From: Rheinheimera pacifica
GTDB taxonomy: Bacteria > Pseudomonadota > Gammaproteobacteria > Enterobacterales > Alteromonadaceae
NCBI RefSeq assembly: GCF_024809855.1
Contig: NZ_JANUEM010000001.1
Location: 434,001-498,000 of the forward strand
Length of the DNA: 64,000 nucleotides
Reading direction: 5' to 3'
The notes beneath the pieces were generated by a model. The model saw nothing but the letters and a program-made list of their open reading frames with translations, did not search any database and was not told where the DNA came from. Positions 18,761 to 27,250 of this stretch are shown here, piece after piece (within the stretch, counting starts at the first letter, position 1; the number at the start of each line of letters is the position of its first letter). Both the position numbers and the translations under genes were made by a program.

Positions 18761-18952
18761 TGTCTTGAACGCCAAGAGTAAGACACAAAGATTACTTAAA
18801 CCGCCGGGGACAGATCCAGATGTTATGGCTATTAAACCACCTTTTATTGCAGCCGTTCCTTAGCCGCTGTTTAACTTGAATAACCGGCATTTAGTGGCAT
18901 AATCAAGTAATTCAGCAAAATCTTATTAGCAAAATCAGGATGTTTTCGTTTA

Positions 18953-20650
18953 ATGGCCGTTACCACTACCTCAACACTTTTCAGGCGCCTGGTACAGCTT
19001 GGCCTACTGAACGCTGAACGAGCCACTAAAGCGGTTGTCGACAAAAGCGGCCAGTATAAAAACCTGCCTGAATTACTGATTAATGAAAAGCTGATTACCG
19101 CCGCAGCATTAGCACAGGCAGCGGCCAGCATTAGCCAGGCCATTAGCCTGGATCTGGAACACTACGATGTTGCCAGTATTCCTGAAGATCTGCGCAACGA
19201 AAAACTCATTCGTAAAACTGATATGCTGCCCCTGGGTAAACGTGGCCGTAATATTTTTTTGGCTGTGGTTGACCCTACCAATATTCAAACCATTGAAGAT
19301 TTTGAATTTAATACCGGCTTAAATGCCGAGGCAGTGGTAGTTGAATACGACAAACTGCATAAGTTAATTGATAAGGTATTTGATAGCAGCCTGGGCGGCG
19401 ACTTTACCGAAAGTGACTGGGATTTAGGCTCGATGGGCATCGTTGAAACCGACGACGATGACAGCCCCGGTGCCATGCCCGATAAAGAAGACCAGCCGAT
19501 AATTGCCTTTATTAATAAAATGCTGCTGGATGCCATACGCAAAGGTGCATCTGACTTGCATTTTGAACCCTACGAAAAAGTTTACCGTATCCGCTTTCGT
19601 ATTGACGGCATTTTGCATGAAGTTGCCAACCCACCGGTGGCACTGGCTACCCGGTTATCTGCCCGGCTAAAGGTTATGTCGCGGCTGGATATTGCCGAAA
19701 AGCGTATACCACAGGACGGCCGCATTAAATTAAAACTGTCGGCAAAAAAGTCGGTCGATTTTCGCGTTAGCACCCTGCCCACTTTGTGGGGCGAAAAAGT
19801 GGTAATGCGTATTCTGGATTCTGACAGCGCCATGCTGGGCATAGATATACTGGGTTATGAAGAACACCAGAAAAAGCTGTATTTAGATGCCCTGGCCCAG
19901 CCTCAGGGCATGATATTGGTAACCGGCCCGACAGGCTCCGGTAAAACGGTATCGCTGTATACCGGTTTGGCTATTTTAAATACCAGCGAAACGAATATTT
20001 CTACCGCTGAAGACCCGGTAGAAATTAACCTGCCCGGCGTGAACCAGGTGCAGGTTAACCCACGTGCAGGCTTAACCTTTGCTTCAGCGTTAAAAGCTTT
20101 TTTACGGCAAGACCCCGACGTAGTTATGGTAGGCGAAGTACGCGATTTAGAAACCGCCGAAATTGCCATTAAAGCCGCACAAACCGGCCACCTGGTATTG
20201 TCTACCCTGCATACTAACTCAGCACCGGAAACCCTTACCCGCTTACTGAATATGGGTGTGCCGTCTTACAACGTGGCCAGTTCAGTGTCGTTAATTATTG
20301 CCCAGCGTCTGGCCCGGCGCCTTTGCAGCAAGTGCAAACAACAAGAAATACTGCCCGAGCAGGAACTGCTGAAACAAGGTTTTACACCACAGCAACTGCC
20401 AACCGTTAAAATATTTAAGCCGGTAGGTTGCGACCACTGCACCAACGGCTACAAAGGCCGGGTGGGTATTTATGAAGTTATGCCGGTAAGCCCCAAAATG
20501 GCAGATATTATTATGCAGGGCGGTAACTCGCTGGATATTGCCAACCAGGCCCAGTTAGAAGGAGTTAACAACCTGCGCCAGTCGGGCCTTATTAAAGCCG
20601 CCGCCGGTTTAACCAGCCTGGCTGAAATAAACCGGGTGACGAAAGGCTAG
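18953..20650 (+). CDS. pilB: Type IV pilus extension ATPase
   Basis: A 565-residue hexameric motor that powers pilus assembly from the cytoplasm. An N-terminal MshEN/T2SSE domain (1-~170) precedes the ATPase core, which has Walker [14 protein letters not shown], the Asp box around STAEDPVEI, Walker [13 protein letters not shown] and the His box [14 protein letters not shown] zinc-binding tetracysteine is CSKC...CDHC. An AMP-rich, weak Shine-Dalgarno (CAGGA) lies 12 bases before the ATG. It is followed by pilC and pilD in one transcription unit. Confidence 0.96.
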   Translation: MAVTTTSTLFRRLVQLGLLNAERATKAVVDKSGQYKNLPELLINEKLITAAALAQAAASISQAISLDLEHYDVASIPEDLRNEKLIRKTDMLPLGKRGRNIFLAVVDPTNIQTIEDFEFNTGLNAEAVVVEYDKLHKLIDKVFDSSLGGDFTESDWDLGSMGIVETDDDDSPGAMPDKEDQPIIAFINKMLLDAIRKGASDLHFEPYEKVYRIRFRIDGILHEVANPPVALATRLSARLKVMSRLDIAEKRIPQDGRIKLKLSAKKSVDFRVSTLPTLWGEKVVMRILDSDSAMLGIDILGYEEHQKKLYLDALAQPQGMILVTGPTGSGKTVSLYTGLAILNTSETNISTAEDPVEINLPGVNQVQVNPRAGLTFASALKAFLRQDPDVVMVGEVRDLETAEIAIKAAQTGHLVLSTLHTNSAPETLTRLLNMGVPSYNVASSVSLIIAQRLARRLCSKCKQQEILPEQELLKQGFTPQQLPTVKIFKPVGCDHCTNGYKGRVGIYEVMPVSPKMADIIMQGGNSLDIANQAQLEGVNNLRQSGLIKAAAGLTSLAEINRVTKG

Positions 20651-20756
20651 CGCCAGCGCTGAGTGGTTAATGCTTAGTGTTTAGTTGTGAGTGATAAATG
20701 GTAAGTGATAGCAGATTTTGACTTTTAGCGCTAAGGCGCTGCAACAGGAAACCAAC

Positions 20757-21986
20757 ATGGCTCAGGTACAACAATTTAAAATAAAAGAGCTGGAAGCATT
20801 TACCTATAAAGGCGTTAACCGGCGCGGTAAAAAAGTTGACGGTGAAATAAAAGGCACCAGTATTGCCGAAGTAAAAGCGCTGCTGCGCCAACAGGGCATT
20901 ACCCCGTCGGGTGTTAAGAAAAAGCCTAAATCGTTATTTGGCGATGGCAAACGTATTACACCACTGGATATTGCTATTTTTACCCGGCAAATTGCCACTA
21001 TGCTTGGCGCCGGTGTGCCATTAGTACAATCGATAGACTTAATTGCCAATGGTGCCGACAATAAAAGCCTGCGCACCTTAATGCAAAAAATTTCGGTTAA
21101 AGTGCAGGCCGGTTTGCCCTTATCAGAAACCCTGCGCGAGCACCCGAAATACTTTGACGATTTATACTGCGATCTGGTGAAATCGGGCGAAGCTTCGGGC
21201 GCGTTAGATGCTATTTTTGACCGCTTAGCCATGTATAAAGAAAAGGCCGAAGCACTTAAATCTAAAATTAAAAAGGCTATGTTTTACCCAATAGCCGTTT
21301 TAGTTATCGCTGGTATCGTTACCTCTATTCTGCTTATTTTTGTAGTACCGCAATTTGCCGAAATTTTTGCCGGTTTTGGTGCACAATTACCCGCCTTTAC
21401 CTTGTTTGTACTGGGTATATCAGAGATGATGCAGGCTTATTGGTGGGTGGTACTGGCAGGCTTGATAGCCACTTTTTTTATGGTAAAAAAAGCCTATAGC
21501 GGTAACCTGATGTTTCGTACCTGGGCCGACGGCCGTATTATTAAACTGCCGGTAATCGGCAATATATTAAATAAAGCTGCAGTAGCACGTTATGCCCGCA
21601 CATTGTCTACCACTTTTGCTGCCGGTGTGCCGTTAATTGAAGCGCTGGAGTCAGCTGCCGGGGCTTCCGGCAACGAGGTGTACAAAAATGCCATTTTATT
21701 TATCCGTGAAGAAGTATCCTCCGGTAATCAGATGCATATAGCGATGAAGCAAACCAAACAGTTCCCCGAAATGGTTGTGCAAATGGTGGCTATTGGTGAA
21801 GAATCCGGCTCGTTAGACAGTATGTTGGCAAAGGTAGCGAATATTTACGAGCAGGAAGTAGACGACGCCGTAGATGGCTTAACCGCACTGCTGGAGCCGA
21901 TGATTATGGCCGTACTGGGCGTGGTCATTGGCGGCCTGATTATTGCCATGTATTTACCAATCTTCCAAATGGGTTCAATCATCTGA
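20757..21986 (+). CDS. pilC: Type IV pilus inner-membrane platform protein
   Basis: A 409-residue member of the GspF/PilC family. It has two repeated cytoplasmic domains, each with the family motif (FTRQIATMLGAGVPLVQSI and YARTLSTTFAAGVPLIEAL). Three transmembrane helices lie at about 175-200, 220-245 and near the C-terminus (MIMAVLGVVIGGLIIAMYLP). It transmits motor movement to pilin. An in-frame TTG at 20718 is possible, but the ATG at 20757 with AGGAAA upstream gives the usual length. It overlaps pilD by one base. Confidence 0.95.
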   Translation: MAQVQQFKIKELEAFTYKGVNRRGKKVDGEIKGTSIAEVKALLRQQGITPSGVKKKPKSLFGDGKRITPLDIAIFTRQIATMLGAGVPLVQSIDLIANGADNKSLRTLMQKISVKVQAGLPLSETLREHPKYFDDLYCDLVKSGEASGALDAIFDRLAMYKEKAEALKSKIKKAMFYPIAVLVIAGIVTSILLIFVVPQFAEIFAGFGAQLPAFTLFVLGISEMMQAYWWVVLAGLIATFFMVKKAYSGNLMFRTWADGRIIKLPVIGNILNKAAVARYARTLSTTFAAGVPLIEALESAAGASGNEVYKNAILFIREEVSSGNQMHIAMKQTKQFPEMVVQMVAIGEESGSLDSMLAKVANIYEQEVDDAVDGLTALLEPMIMAVLGVVIGGLIIAMYLPIFQMGSII

Positions 21987-22867
21987 TGCAGCAATTAGCA
22001 GAACTATTCAGCCTGTACCCGGCATTATTTATTGCTGCCACAGCAATATTAAGCCTGATTATCGGCAGCTTTTTAAACGTGGTTATTTACCGCCTGCCCA
22101 AGATGATGGAAAACGAATGGCAGCAGGAATATAAAGCCTATTTTTCACCTGATACTGCCTCAAGCACCACACCGGCGAAGTTTAATCTGGCGGTACCGCG
22201 CTCAAGCTGCCCGGCTTGTAATGCACCGGTATTGCCGCGTGATAATATTCCGCTGTTTAGCTGGCTGCTGCTAAAAGGCAAATGCCGCAGCTGCAGCACA
22301 CCAATAAGCATACGCTACCCGGTGGTAGAAGCCTTAACGGCGGTACTGTCGGCACTGGTAGCCTGGAAGCTGGGTTTTGGTTTGGCAGCCGCTGTGATTA
22401 TTTTTACCACCTGGGTACTTATTGCCCTTACCTTTATTGATTTAGACAAAATGCTGCTGCCTGATCAGCTAACCCTGCCGCTGCTGTGGCTGGCGTTGTT
22501 GTTCAGCCTGAGTAGTTCAGCCTTTGTTAATCCGGGGCAGGCTATTGTTGGCGCCGCTGCCGGTTACCTCAGTTTATGGAGCGTATACTGGCTGTTTAAA
22601 TTGCTTACCGGCAAAGAAGGCATGGGCTACGGCGACTTTAAGTTACTGGCAGTATTTGGTGCCTTGCTGGGTTGGCAACAGTTGCCGCTTATTATTCTGC
22701 TGTCGTCCTGTGTGGGTGCTGTAGCAGGGGTCATATTGCTAAGTGTGCAGGGTAAAAATAAAGCCACACCGATACCCTTTGGCCCTTATATTGCCGCTGC
22801 CGGCTGGATAGCCCTGCTATGGGGCGAGCAGATAACTGGCATCTATTTACGCTATTTGGGCCTGTAA
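21986..22867 (+). CDS. pilD: Prepilin peptidase / N-methyltransferase
   Basis: A 293-residue polytopic membrane aspartic protease that cleaves and N-methylates PilA and related prepilins. The N-terminal GSFLNVVIYRLP block is present, as are the four zinc cysteines of the methylase loop (CPAC, CRSC) and the two catalytic aspartates in FIDLDKMLLPD and GMGYGDFKLLA. About seven hydrophobic helices are visible. The start codon overlaps the pilC stop (TGATG), and the stop overlaps the coaE start (TAATG), so translation is coupled. Confidence 0.96.
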   Translation: MQQLAELFSLYPALFIAATAILSLIIGSFLNVVIYRLPKMMENEWQQEYKAYFSPDTASSTTPAKFNLAVPRSSCPACNAPVLPRDNIPLFSWLLLKGKCRSCSTPISIRYPVVEALTAVLSALVAWKLGFGLAAAVIIFTTWVLIALTFIDLDKMLLPDQLTLPLLWLALLFSLSSSAFVNPGQAIVGAAAGYLSLWSVYWLFKLLTGKEGMGYGDFKLLAVFGALLGWQQLPLIILLSSCVGAVAGVILLSVQGKNKATPIPFGPYIAAAGWIALLWGEQITGIYLRYLGL

Positions 22868-23472
22868 TGTCAGCTTTTGTTGTTGGCCTTACCGGCGGCA
22901 TTGGTTGTGGTAAAAGCACAGTAACAGAGCTGTTTGCCAGCCTGGGTGTGCAATATGTTGACGCCGACATTGTAGCCCGTGAAATAGTTATGCCCGGCAC
23001 ACCGGGCCTGGCAGCAATAAGTGCACATTTTGGCGCAGATATTTTACACAGCAACGGCGAGCTTAACCGTGCCGGTTTGCGCCAGCGTATATTTAGTAAC
23101 AGCGCAGATAAACTCTGGCTAGAGCAACTGCTACACCCGGCTATACGGCAGGAGTTACTTGCGCAACTGGCTGCGCTAACATCGCCTTATGCGTTATTAG
23201 TGGCGCCTTTGCTGTTAGAGAATAAGCTTAACCGCTATGTACAGCGGGTGCTGGTAATAGATTTGCCCGAAACCCTGCAGCTACAACGGGCTATGGCGCG
23301 TGACAACGCCAACGAACAGCAGATAAAAGCCATTATGGCGGCGCAAATTTCGCGGCCACAGCGGTTAAACCTGGCTGATGATATTCTTAAAAACGACAGC
23401 AGTATTGCTGATTTAACGCCCCGCGTAGCTGCCTTGCATCAGCATTATTTGCAACTGGCCGCCAGGCTGTAA
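22867..23472 (+). CDS. coaE: Dephospho-CoA kinase
   Basis: A 201-residue enzyme for the last step of coenzyme A synthesis, ATP-dependent 3'-phosphorylation of dephospho-CoA. The P-loop is GLTGGIGCGKST (Lys16); VDADIVARE supplies the catalytic Asp, and LLLENKL and the lid arginines (ARDNANEQQIKAIMAAQ) follow. The frame is open further upstream, but the TAATG junction with pilD at 22867 fits both length (E. coli 206) and coupling. The pilD-coaE-zapD-yacG order is conserved in gammaproteobacteria. Confidence 0.95.
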   Translation: MSAFVVGLTGGIGCGKSTVTELFASLGVQYVDADIVAREIVMPGTPGLAAISAHFGADILHSNGELNRAGLRQRIFSNSADKLWLEQLLHPAIRQELLAQLAALTSPYALLVAPLLLENKLNRYVQRVLVIDLPETLQLQRAMARDNANEQQIKAIMAAQISRPQRLNLADDILKNDSSIADLTPRVAALHQHYLQLAARL

Positions 23473-23519
23473 ACGGGGCTTTCAGTCTGCTGTCACAACA
23501 GGTGTGATACAGCAAACTC

Positions 23520-24266
23520 ATGACAGAACTTATCTACGAACATCCGCTTAATGAAAAACTGCGTACTTATCTGCGTCTGGAACATTTGCTGGCACAGTTG
23601 CACAGCCTCAATGAGCTTGAACCTGAGTGGCAGCAGCCGGCATTCTTTAATGCGTTATTTGATCTGATAGAAGTGCTCGATCGCAACGATATCCGGCCCG
23701 ATCTCATTAAAGACTGCGAACGCTGCGAAAGCGCACTGGTCGTCTGGGCTAACCACCCGTCAGTATCCGGCGATAAACTAAAGCCGGTGCTACAAAAAGC
23801 GGTTCGCTTGCAGAGCGAGCTGCTGCGCAGTGGTAAATTTGTCGGTAACTTAAAAGAAGATAAGTTTCTGTCGCCACTACGCCAGCGTTTTTCTATCCCA
23901 GGCGGCACCTGTTTTTTTGACGTACCCCAACTGCATTATTGGTTTAACTTACCGCTGGAACAACGCCAGCAAACAGCCGCTGCCTGGTGCCATGAATTCG
24001 GCTTGCTGTTAGAGGCCATCAGCTTTGTGTTAGGTTTTAGCCGGGAAAAGGGCCACTTTACTGCCGTAGTTGCCGATAACGGTTTTTATCAAAGCAATAC
24101 TGATCAGCACGAATTGCTGCGCATTCGCTACCCAATAGAGGCTGGAGTTTACCCTACCGTAAGTGGCAATAAGTACCGTTATGCAATCCGCTTTATGCAA
24201 CTGTGTGACGAAGCCGGGCGCAGCAACAGCGATCAAAGCATCAGCTTCGAACTGGCCTGCTGCTAA
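23520..24266 (+). CDS. zapD: Cell division factor ZapD
   Basis: A 248-residue cytoplasmic protein of the ZapD (YacF) family, which crosslinks FtsZ filaments through their C-terminal tail. E. coli ZapD is 247 residues. Family features are IYEHPLNEKLRTYLRLEHL at the N-terminus (helical domain to ~130), then RFSIPGGTCFFDVPQLHYWFNLP and the C-terminal beta domain with YRYAIRFMQLCDEAGR. The matching FtsZ tail peptide is present at the end of FtsZ in this window. yacG should follow immediately, but a RAYT element intervenes. Confidence 0.95.
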   Translation: MTELIYEHPLNEKLRTYLRLEHLLAQLHSLNELEPEWQQPAFFNALFDLIEVLDRNDIRPDLIKDCERCESALVVWANHPSVSGDKLKPVLQKAVRLQSELLRSGKFVGNLKEDKFLSPLRQRFSIPGGTCFFDVPQLHYWFNLPLEQRQQTAAAWCHEFGLLLEAISFVLGFSREKGHFTAVVADNGFYQSNTDQHELLRIRYPIEAGVYPTVSGNKYRYAIRFMQLCDEAGRSNSDQSISFELACC

Positions 24267-24274
24267 CCCTAAAT

Positions 24275-24297
24275 TTCAAGGGGTCAGAACACTTGAA
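24275..24297. repeat. REP copy 1, downstream of the RAYT gene
   Basis: A 23-base element with ends TTCAAG and CTTGAA and core GGGTCAGAACA. The identical sequence recurs at 25050-25072, inverted at 25074-25096 and 30617-30639. It lies just after zapD and marks one edge of the RAYT insertion. Confidence 0.8.
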
Positions 24298-24300
24298 GCT

Positions 24301-24993
24301 TTATCCCGAGGATCGCCGGTTACCTCCATGCTCCAACCGGCGCAGCACCTCTCCTGCCGCGCGGCTGATCTGTGCAGTAAACGCTGCTGAGCCAAGCAGC
24401 CAAGACTTATTCACTGCATTTCTAATTGCGGTTAACTCCGGACCGGTTATTGCTTGCTCAAACAGCGCTTGATACGCAGCACAGCGCTGTTCCGGCTGTG
24501 CTGCTAAAGCAATGTAAACCTGGTGAGGCGTTAGCATGGCAGATGAATGGCCTAACGCATTGACACAGTAACTCGACCAAACATAGTCTTGCGCCTGCTG
24601 CACCAAGCCCGCTCTGACGGGATTTAGCTCAATATAACGGCTGACGGCAAGAAAGTAGCGATCACATTCTATCAGCGAAGACTTGAAGCGCCCCTCCCAC
24701 AGGGTTCCGGTGCGAGCGTATGCAGAGTTGATGTAGCGCACATAAGAGCGACCAACTGCCTGCATAAACACACTGGTTGCGCCATCCTGTTGTGGTGTGA
24801 GTAAAAGATGTACATGGTTCGTCATCAGTACATAAGAATGAATATGAACTTTGTACGTTTCAGAATATTCAGCCAATTTGTTCAAATATAATTGCCGGTC
24901 TTTGTCACAGAAAAAGCATGCTTGTTTATTGTTACCGCGCTGAATAACATGCTGAGGCACTCCAGCCAGACAAATCCTTTTGCTTCTTGCCAT
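24301..24993 (-). CDS. rayT: REP-associated tyrosine transposase (RAYT, Y1/HUH family)
   Basis: A 230-residue protein of the transposase_17/TnpA-REP family. HUH metal-binding HVH sits in YVLMTNHVHLLL, the family block GTLWEGRFKSSLI follows, and the catalytic Tyr is expected in the RYIELNPVRAGLV segment. The N-terminal RGNNKQACFFCDKDRQLYL is typical. RAYTs nick REP hairpins as single-stranded DNA. REP copies flank the gene on both sides (24275-24297 and 25050-25096), which is the classic arrangement. A TTG at 24999 is an alternative start. The insertion splits the conserved zapD-yacG neighbourhood. Confidence 0.9.
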   Translation of the reverse strand: MARSKRICLAGVPQHVIQRGNNKQACFFCDKDRQLYLNKLAEYSETYKVHIHSYVLMTNHVHLLLTPQQDGATSVFMQAVGRSYVRYINSAYARTGTLWEGRFKSSLIECDRYFLAVSRYIELNPVRAGLVQQAQDYVWSSYCVNALGHSSAMLTPHQVYIALAAQPEQRCAAYQALFEQAITGPELTAIRNAVNKSWLLGSAAFTAQISRAAGEVLRRLEHGGNRRSSG

Positions 24994-25049
24994 TAACAAT
25001 CCATATCTGCCACCATTGTAAAATAAAGGATAATATAAAATTAAAAATC

Positions 25050-25096
25050 TTCAAGGGGTCAGAACACTTGAAGTTCAAGTGTTCTGACCCCTTGAA
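25050..25096. repeat. Paired inverted REP copies 2 and 3 upstream of the RAYT gene
   Basis: Two perfect 23-base copies face each other across a single G, making a 47-base palindrome. Such head-to-head REP pairs (BIME-like) form long hairpins that RAYTs recognise. It also lies in the 5' region of yacG, 38 bases before its ATG. Confidence 0.85.
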
Positions 25097-25134
25097 AATG
25101 CTACAATTGTCGCACCTGAATTTGGAGGATAGCT

Positions 25135-25362
25135 ATGAATGTAAAGTGCCCCACCTGCGATAAAGATGTAGTCTGGTCGGCTGCTTCACCGTTTCGCCCT
25201 TTTTGTTCTGAGCGCTGTAAATTAATTGATTTAGGCGACTGGGCTGCAGAAAACCACCGCATACCCGACAAAGCGCCAATAGACGCCGCTTTGTCAGAAG
25301 AATACCTGGCCGAGCTGGAGCAAGAATTTATCGCGCAGGATAATGAATTTTTTAAGCATTAG
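25135..25362 (+). CDS. yacG: DNA gyrase inhibitor YacG
   Basis: A 75-residue zinc protein. CPTC and CSERC (CPTCDKDV...[14 protein letters not shown]) provide the four zinc ligands, and the [13 protein letters not shown] tail motif is diagnostic. YacG binds GyrB and blocks DNA binding by gyrase; E. coli YacG has 65 residues. GGAGG-type sequence lies before the ATG. It has been separated from zapD by the RAYT and REP elements, whose long palindrome now sits in its leader. Confidence 0.93.
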   Translation: MNVKCPTCDKDVVWSAASPFRPFCSERCKLIDLGDWAAENHRIPDKAPIDAALSEEYLAELEQEFIAQDNEFFKH

Positions 25363-25444
25363 ATGCAACACAAAAAAAACCTTTAATTTACAATAGCCAT
25401 ATTCTACGCTACTCTTTGAACTTTAAAACAAGGATACGTTGAAT

Positions 25445-25852
25445 ATGAAATGTCCAACTATTGTAAATCTTCAGCTTAGCCCAAGCAGCCTTGAAGCCGT
25501 TCAAGAGATTGAGCGTCTTGGTGCGCTCGAAAAGCTTGGTACTAAGTTTCTTCTGATAGGTCAGTTATGGTCAATCTTTGGTGGGGCTACTCGCACAGGC
25601 GCTTCTGGCTCAGGAGCTCAGCAACTTGAAGGAACTCTGGCTTTTAAACTGGCATCTTCGGACTCAGCTCAATCTGGTTATGCAATTTATTCCACTAATT
25701 GGGACATTTTCTTTGAATCAGTGCAAGGACTTGGTGTTATAAAACGTCGTCAGATCGAGCTGATTGCATTAAAGCAAACACAAAAATCAGCTTTATCAGC
25801 AAAAGAAAGACAATTTTGGAAGGCGATTTATCAAGGGTGTCGGTATGAATAA
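25445..25852 (+). CDS. Protein of unknown function
   Basis: A 135-residue protein beginning MKCPTIVNLQLS, with a Gly/Ala/Ser-rich middle (GGATRTGASGSGAQQLEG) and a basic tail. It has no signal peptide or membrane segment and no family I recognise. AAGGA lies ten bases before the ATG at 25445; a TTG at 25439 is an alternative start. It overlaps the next gene by eight bases, so the two form an operon. Composition is somewhat richer in A and T than that of flanking housekeeping genes. In E. coli yacG and mutT are close neighbours, so these are accessory genes. Confidence 0.6.
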   Translation: MKCPTIVNLQLSPSSLEAVQEIERLGALEKLGTKFLLIGQLWSIFGGATRTGASGSGAQQLEGTLAFKLASSDSAQSGYAIYSTNWDIFFESVQGLGVIKRRQIELIALKQTQKSALSAKERQFWKAIYQGCRYE

Positions 25853-26345
25853 ATTACTGTTTGCTTTTGCCTGCCTGTCATGGGGTGTAAACGCAGTAGA
25901 TGCCGACGATGCAGTTGCATATACTCGCACTGCCCTCGCTGAATATGAAGCAGCTGCAGAGCGTTGCATGAACGAAAGAACAAACAATATATCTATAACC
26001 TCCAATGAACTTAGGCTGCTGACGCAGATCCCTTATTCAGAGGCTATCATTCCGTACTTAGAGCAGCAGGCTTTTCTGAAGTGTGTTTCGAAGCAAAAGC
26101 TAAACTATACCGAAACGCTTATTTTACTTGAAAAGTTAAATGAATCAGTGAAGAGCGAAGAAGTTTCACGTTTTGTAAAACAACAAAAAGCAGATAACTT
26201 TCATCTAATCGAGTTAGAAATCAAGCTTGATTACATGAAGTTACCGCTAGATACCAGAGAGCGCCTTGAGTCGGTTAAGGCTTTACATATACCTTTTGAT
26301 GGCGTCAAACTACAAGAAATGATCTGGCCAACGTCAAATTACTAA
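25845..26345 (+). CDS. Exported protein of unknown function, coupled to the preceding gene
   Basis: A 166-residue protein with an N-terminal signal peptide (MNKLLFAFACLSWGVNAVDAD, cleavage likely near residue 17-19). The mature part is largely charged and predicted helical (ALAEYEAAAERC, LNESVKSEEVSRFVKQQ, LIELEIKLDYM), with two cysteines that could pair. Its start lies within the end of the previous gene, which suggests a cytoplasmic/periplasmic pair. No homologue recognised. It converges with the membrane protein gene at 26334, overlapping by about 12 bases. Confidence 0.55.
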   Translation: MNKLLFAFACLSWGVNAVDADDAVAYTRTALAEYEAAAERCMNERTNNISITSNELRLLTQIPYSEAIIPYLEQQAFLKCVSKQKLNYTETLILLEKLNESVKSEEVSRFVKQQKADNFHLIELEIKLDYMKLPLDTRERLESVKALHIPFDGVKLQEMIWPTSNY

Positions 26346-26741
26346 CAGATACCTCCCCAGTGTAAAAAGTAATAATATCCAGCCCAATGTGGCGAGCGCA
26401 GCAGTTTCTATATCACGAGTGGTAGGCTGCCTGAACAGATATAACAAGGTTTCTCTGGGAAAGATAATGAGCGGGGCAATTAGCCCCGGCATTACGAAGC
26501 TCCACATTCCGGAGAACGATAAAGCCCGCCCTGCTTTATAACCCTGATCAACTAATTGCAGTATTATTGAATCTACACCACTGAACAAACAATAAACTGA
26601 ATAGCAAAAAAAGCAGCTCAATAAAAAATACTGCCAATAGGACAAGTTCTTGCCGGTAAATAGGTACTCTTCCTTGTACCACTGATAGCCAGCTAACAGC
26701 AAAGGCAGAATAAGGAATAACGGCAATAAGAAGTCGTTCAT
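26334..26741 (-). CDS. Small integral membrane protein
   Basis: A 135-residue protein with about four hydrophobic helices (residues 4-20, 36-54, 78-95, 115-133). A Tyr/Lys-rich loop (YQWYKEEYLFTGKNLSYW) follows the first. No conserved motif recognised. It lies five bases downstream of mutT on the same strand and probably shares its transcript. Function unknown. Confidence 0.55.
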   Translation of the reverse strand: MNDFLLPLFLILPLLLAGYQWYKEEYLFTGKNLSYWQYFLLSCFFCYSVYCLFSGVDSIILQLVDQGYKAGRALSFSGMWSFVMPGLIAPLIIFPRETLLYLFRQPTTRDIETAALATLGWILLLFTLGRYLLVI

Positions 26742-26746
26742 TTTAA

Positions 26747-27175
26747 CTAATCGTTGACTGCCAGTGTCGCAAATAACTGCTGAATACGCGCGACGATTGG
26801 CTGGTTGGCATCCGGAAACGGAATCTCTGTTAGCTCTGCCACTGTAGCCCAGCGCAGTGGCTGGCCTTCACGGCCGTGTGGTTCACCACTAAAACCGGTT
26901 ACCAGCCAGATATCCAGTAATACGGTTTTCTCCGGGTAGGCATATTCTAGCTGCATTAACGGGCTGCTCTGGGTAACACTTATTGCCACTTCTTCCTGCA
27001 GCTCACGGTTAAGCGCCTGTGCCACAGTTTCACCAGCTTCTACCTTACCGCCGGGAAACTCCCATTTACCGCCCTGATGCTGTTTGCCGCTGCGCAGCGC
27101 CAGTAAAATTTGCTGCTGGCGCACTATTACCCCAACTGCCACATGCACGACTTTATTTTGCACTGTTGTTTGCAT
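26747..27175 (-). CDS. mutT: 8-oxo-dGTP diphosphatase MutT
   Basis: A 142-residue Nudix hydrolase that removes mutagenic 8-oxo-dGTP. The complete Nudix box is GGKVEAGETVAQALNRELQEEVAI; HVAVGVIVRQQQILLALR precedes it as in E. coli MutT. A longer frame starts at 27196, but AGGTGG seven bases before the ATG at 27175 favours the shorter product. It follows secA on the same strand as in E. coli (secA-mutT); here a terminator separates the two. Confidence 0.93.
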   Translation of the reverse strand: MQTTVQNKVVHVAVGVIVRQQQILLALRSGKQHQGGKWEFPGGKVEAGETVAQALNRELQEEVAISVTQSSPLMQLEYAYPEKTVLLDIWLVTGFSGEPHGREGQPLRWATVAELTEIPFPDANQPIVARIQQLFATLAVND

Positions 27176-27205
27176 TATTACCCACCTGCCTGACACCCAA
27201 ACAAA

Positions 27206-27227
27206 AGAGCCAGCCTAAGCTGACTCT
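27206..27227 (-). terminator. Terminator after secA
   Basis: On the minus strand AGAGTCAGC-TTAG-GCTGGCTCT (one mismatch) followed by TTTGTTT, between the secA stop and the mutT start. Confidence 0.65.
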
Positions 27228-27250
27228 GTGTTTATATTACTGTGTAACCG

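Noticed and set aside
18761..18850. GGGGACAGATC motif downstream of pilA as another REP copy
   Set aside because: It shares only a few bases with the 23-base REP and lacks the TTCAAG/CTTGAA arms.
20651..20756. Short repeated AGTG/GGTAA-like words between pilB and pilC
   Set aside because: Imperfect and short; no consistent unit length, so not reported as a repeat.
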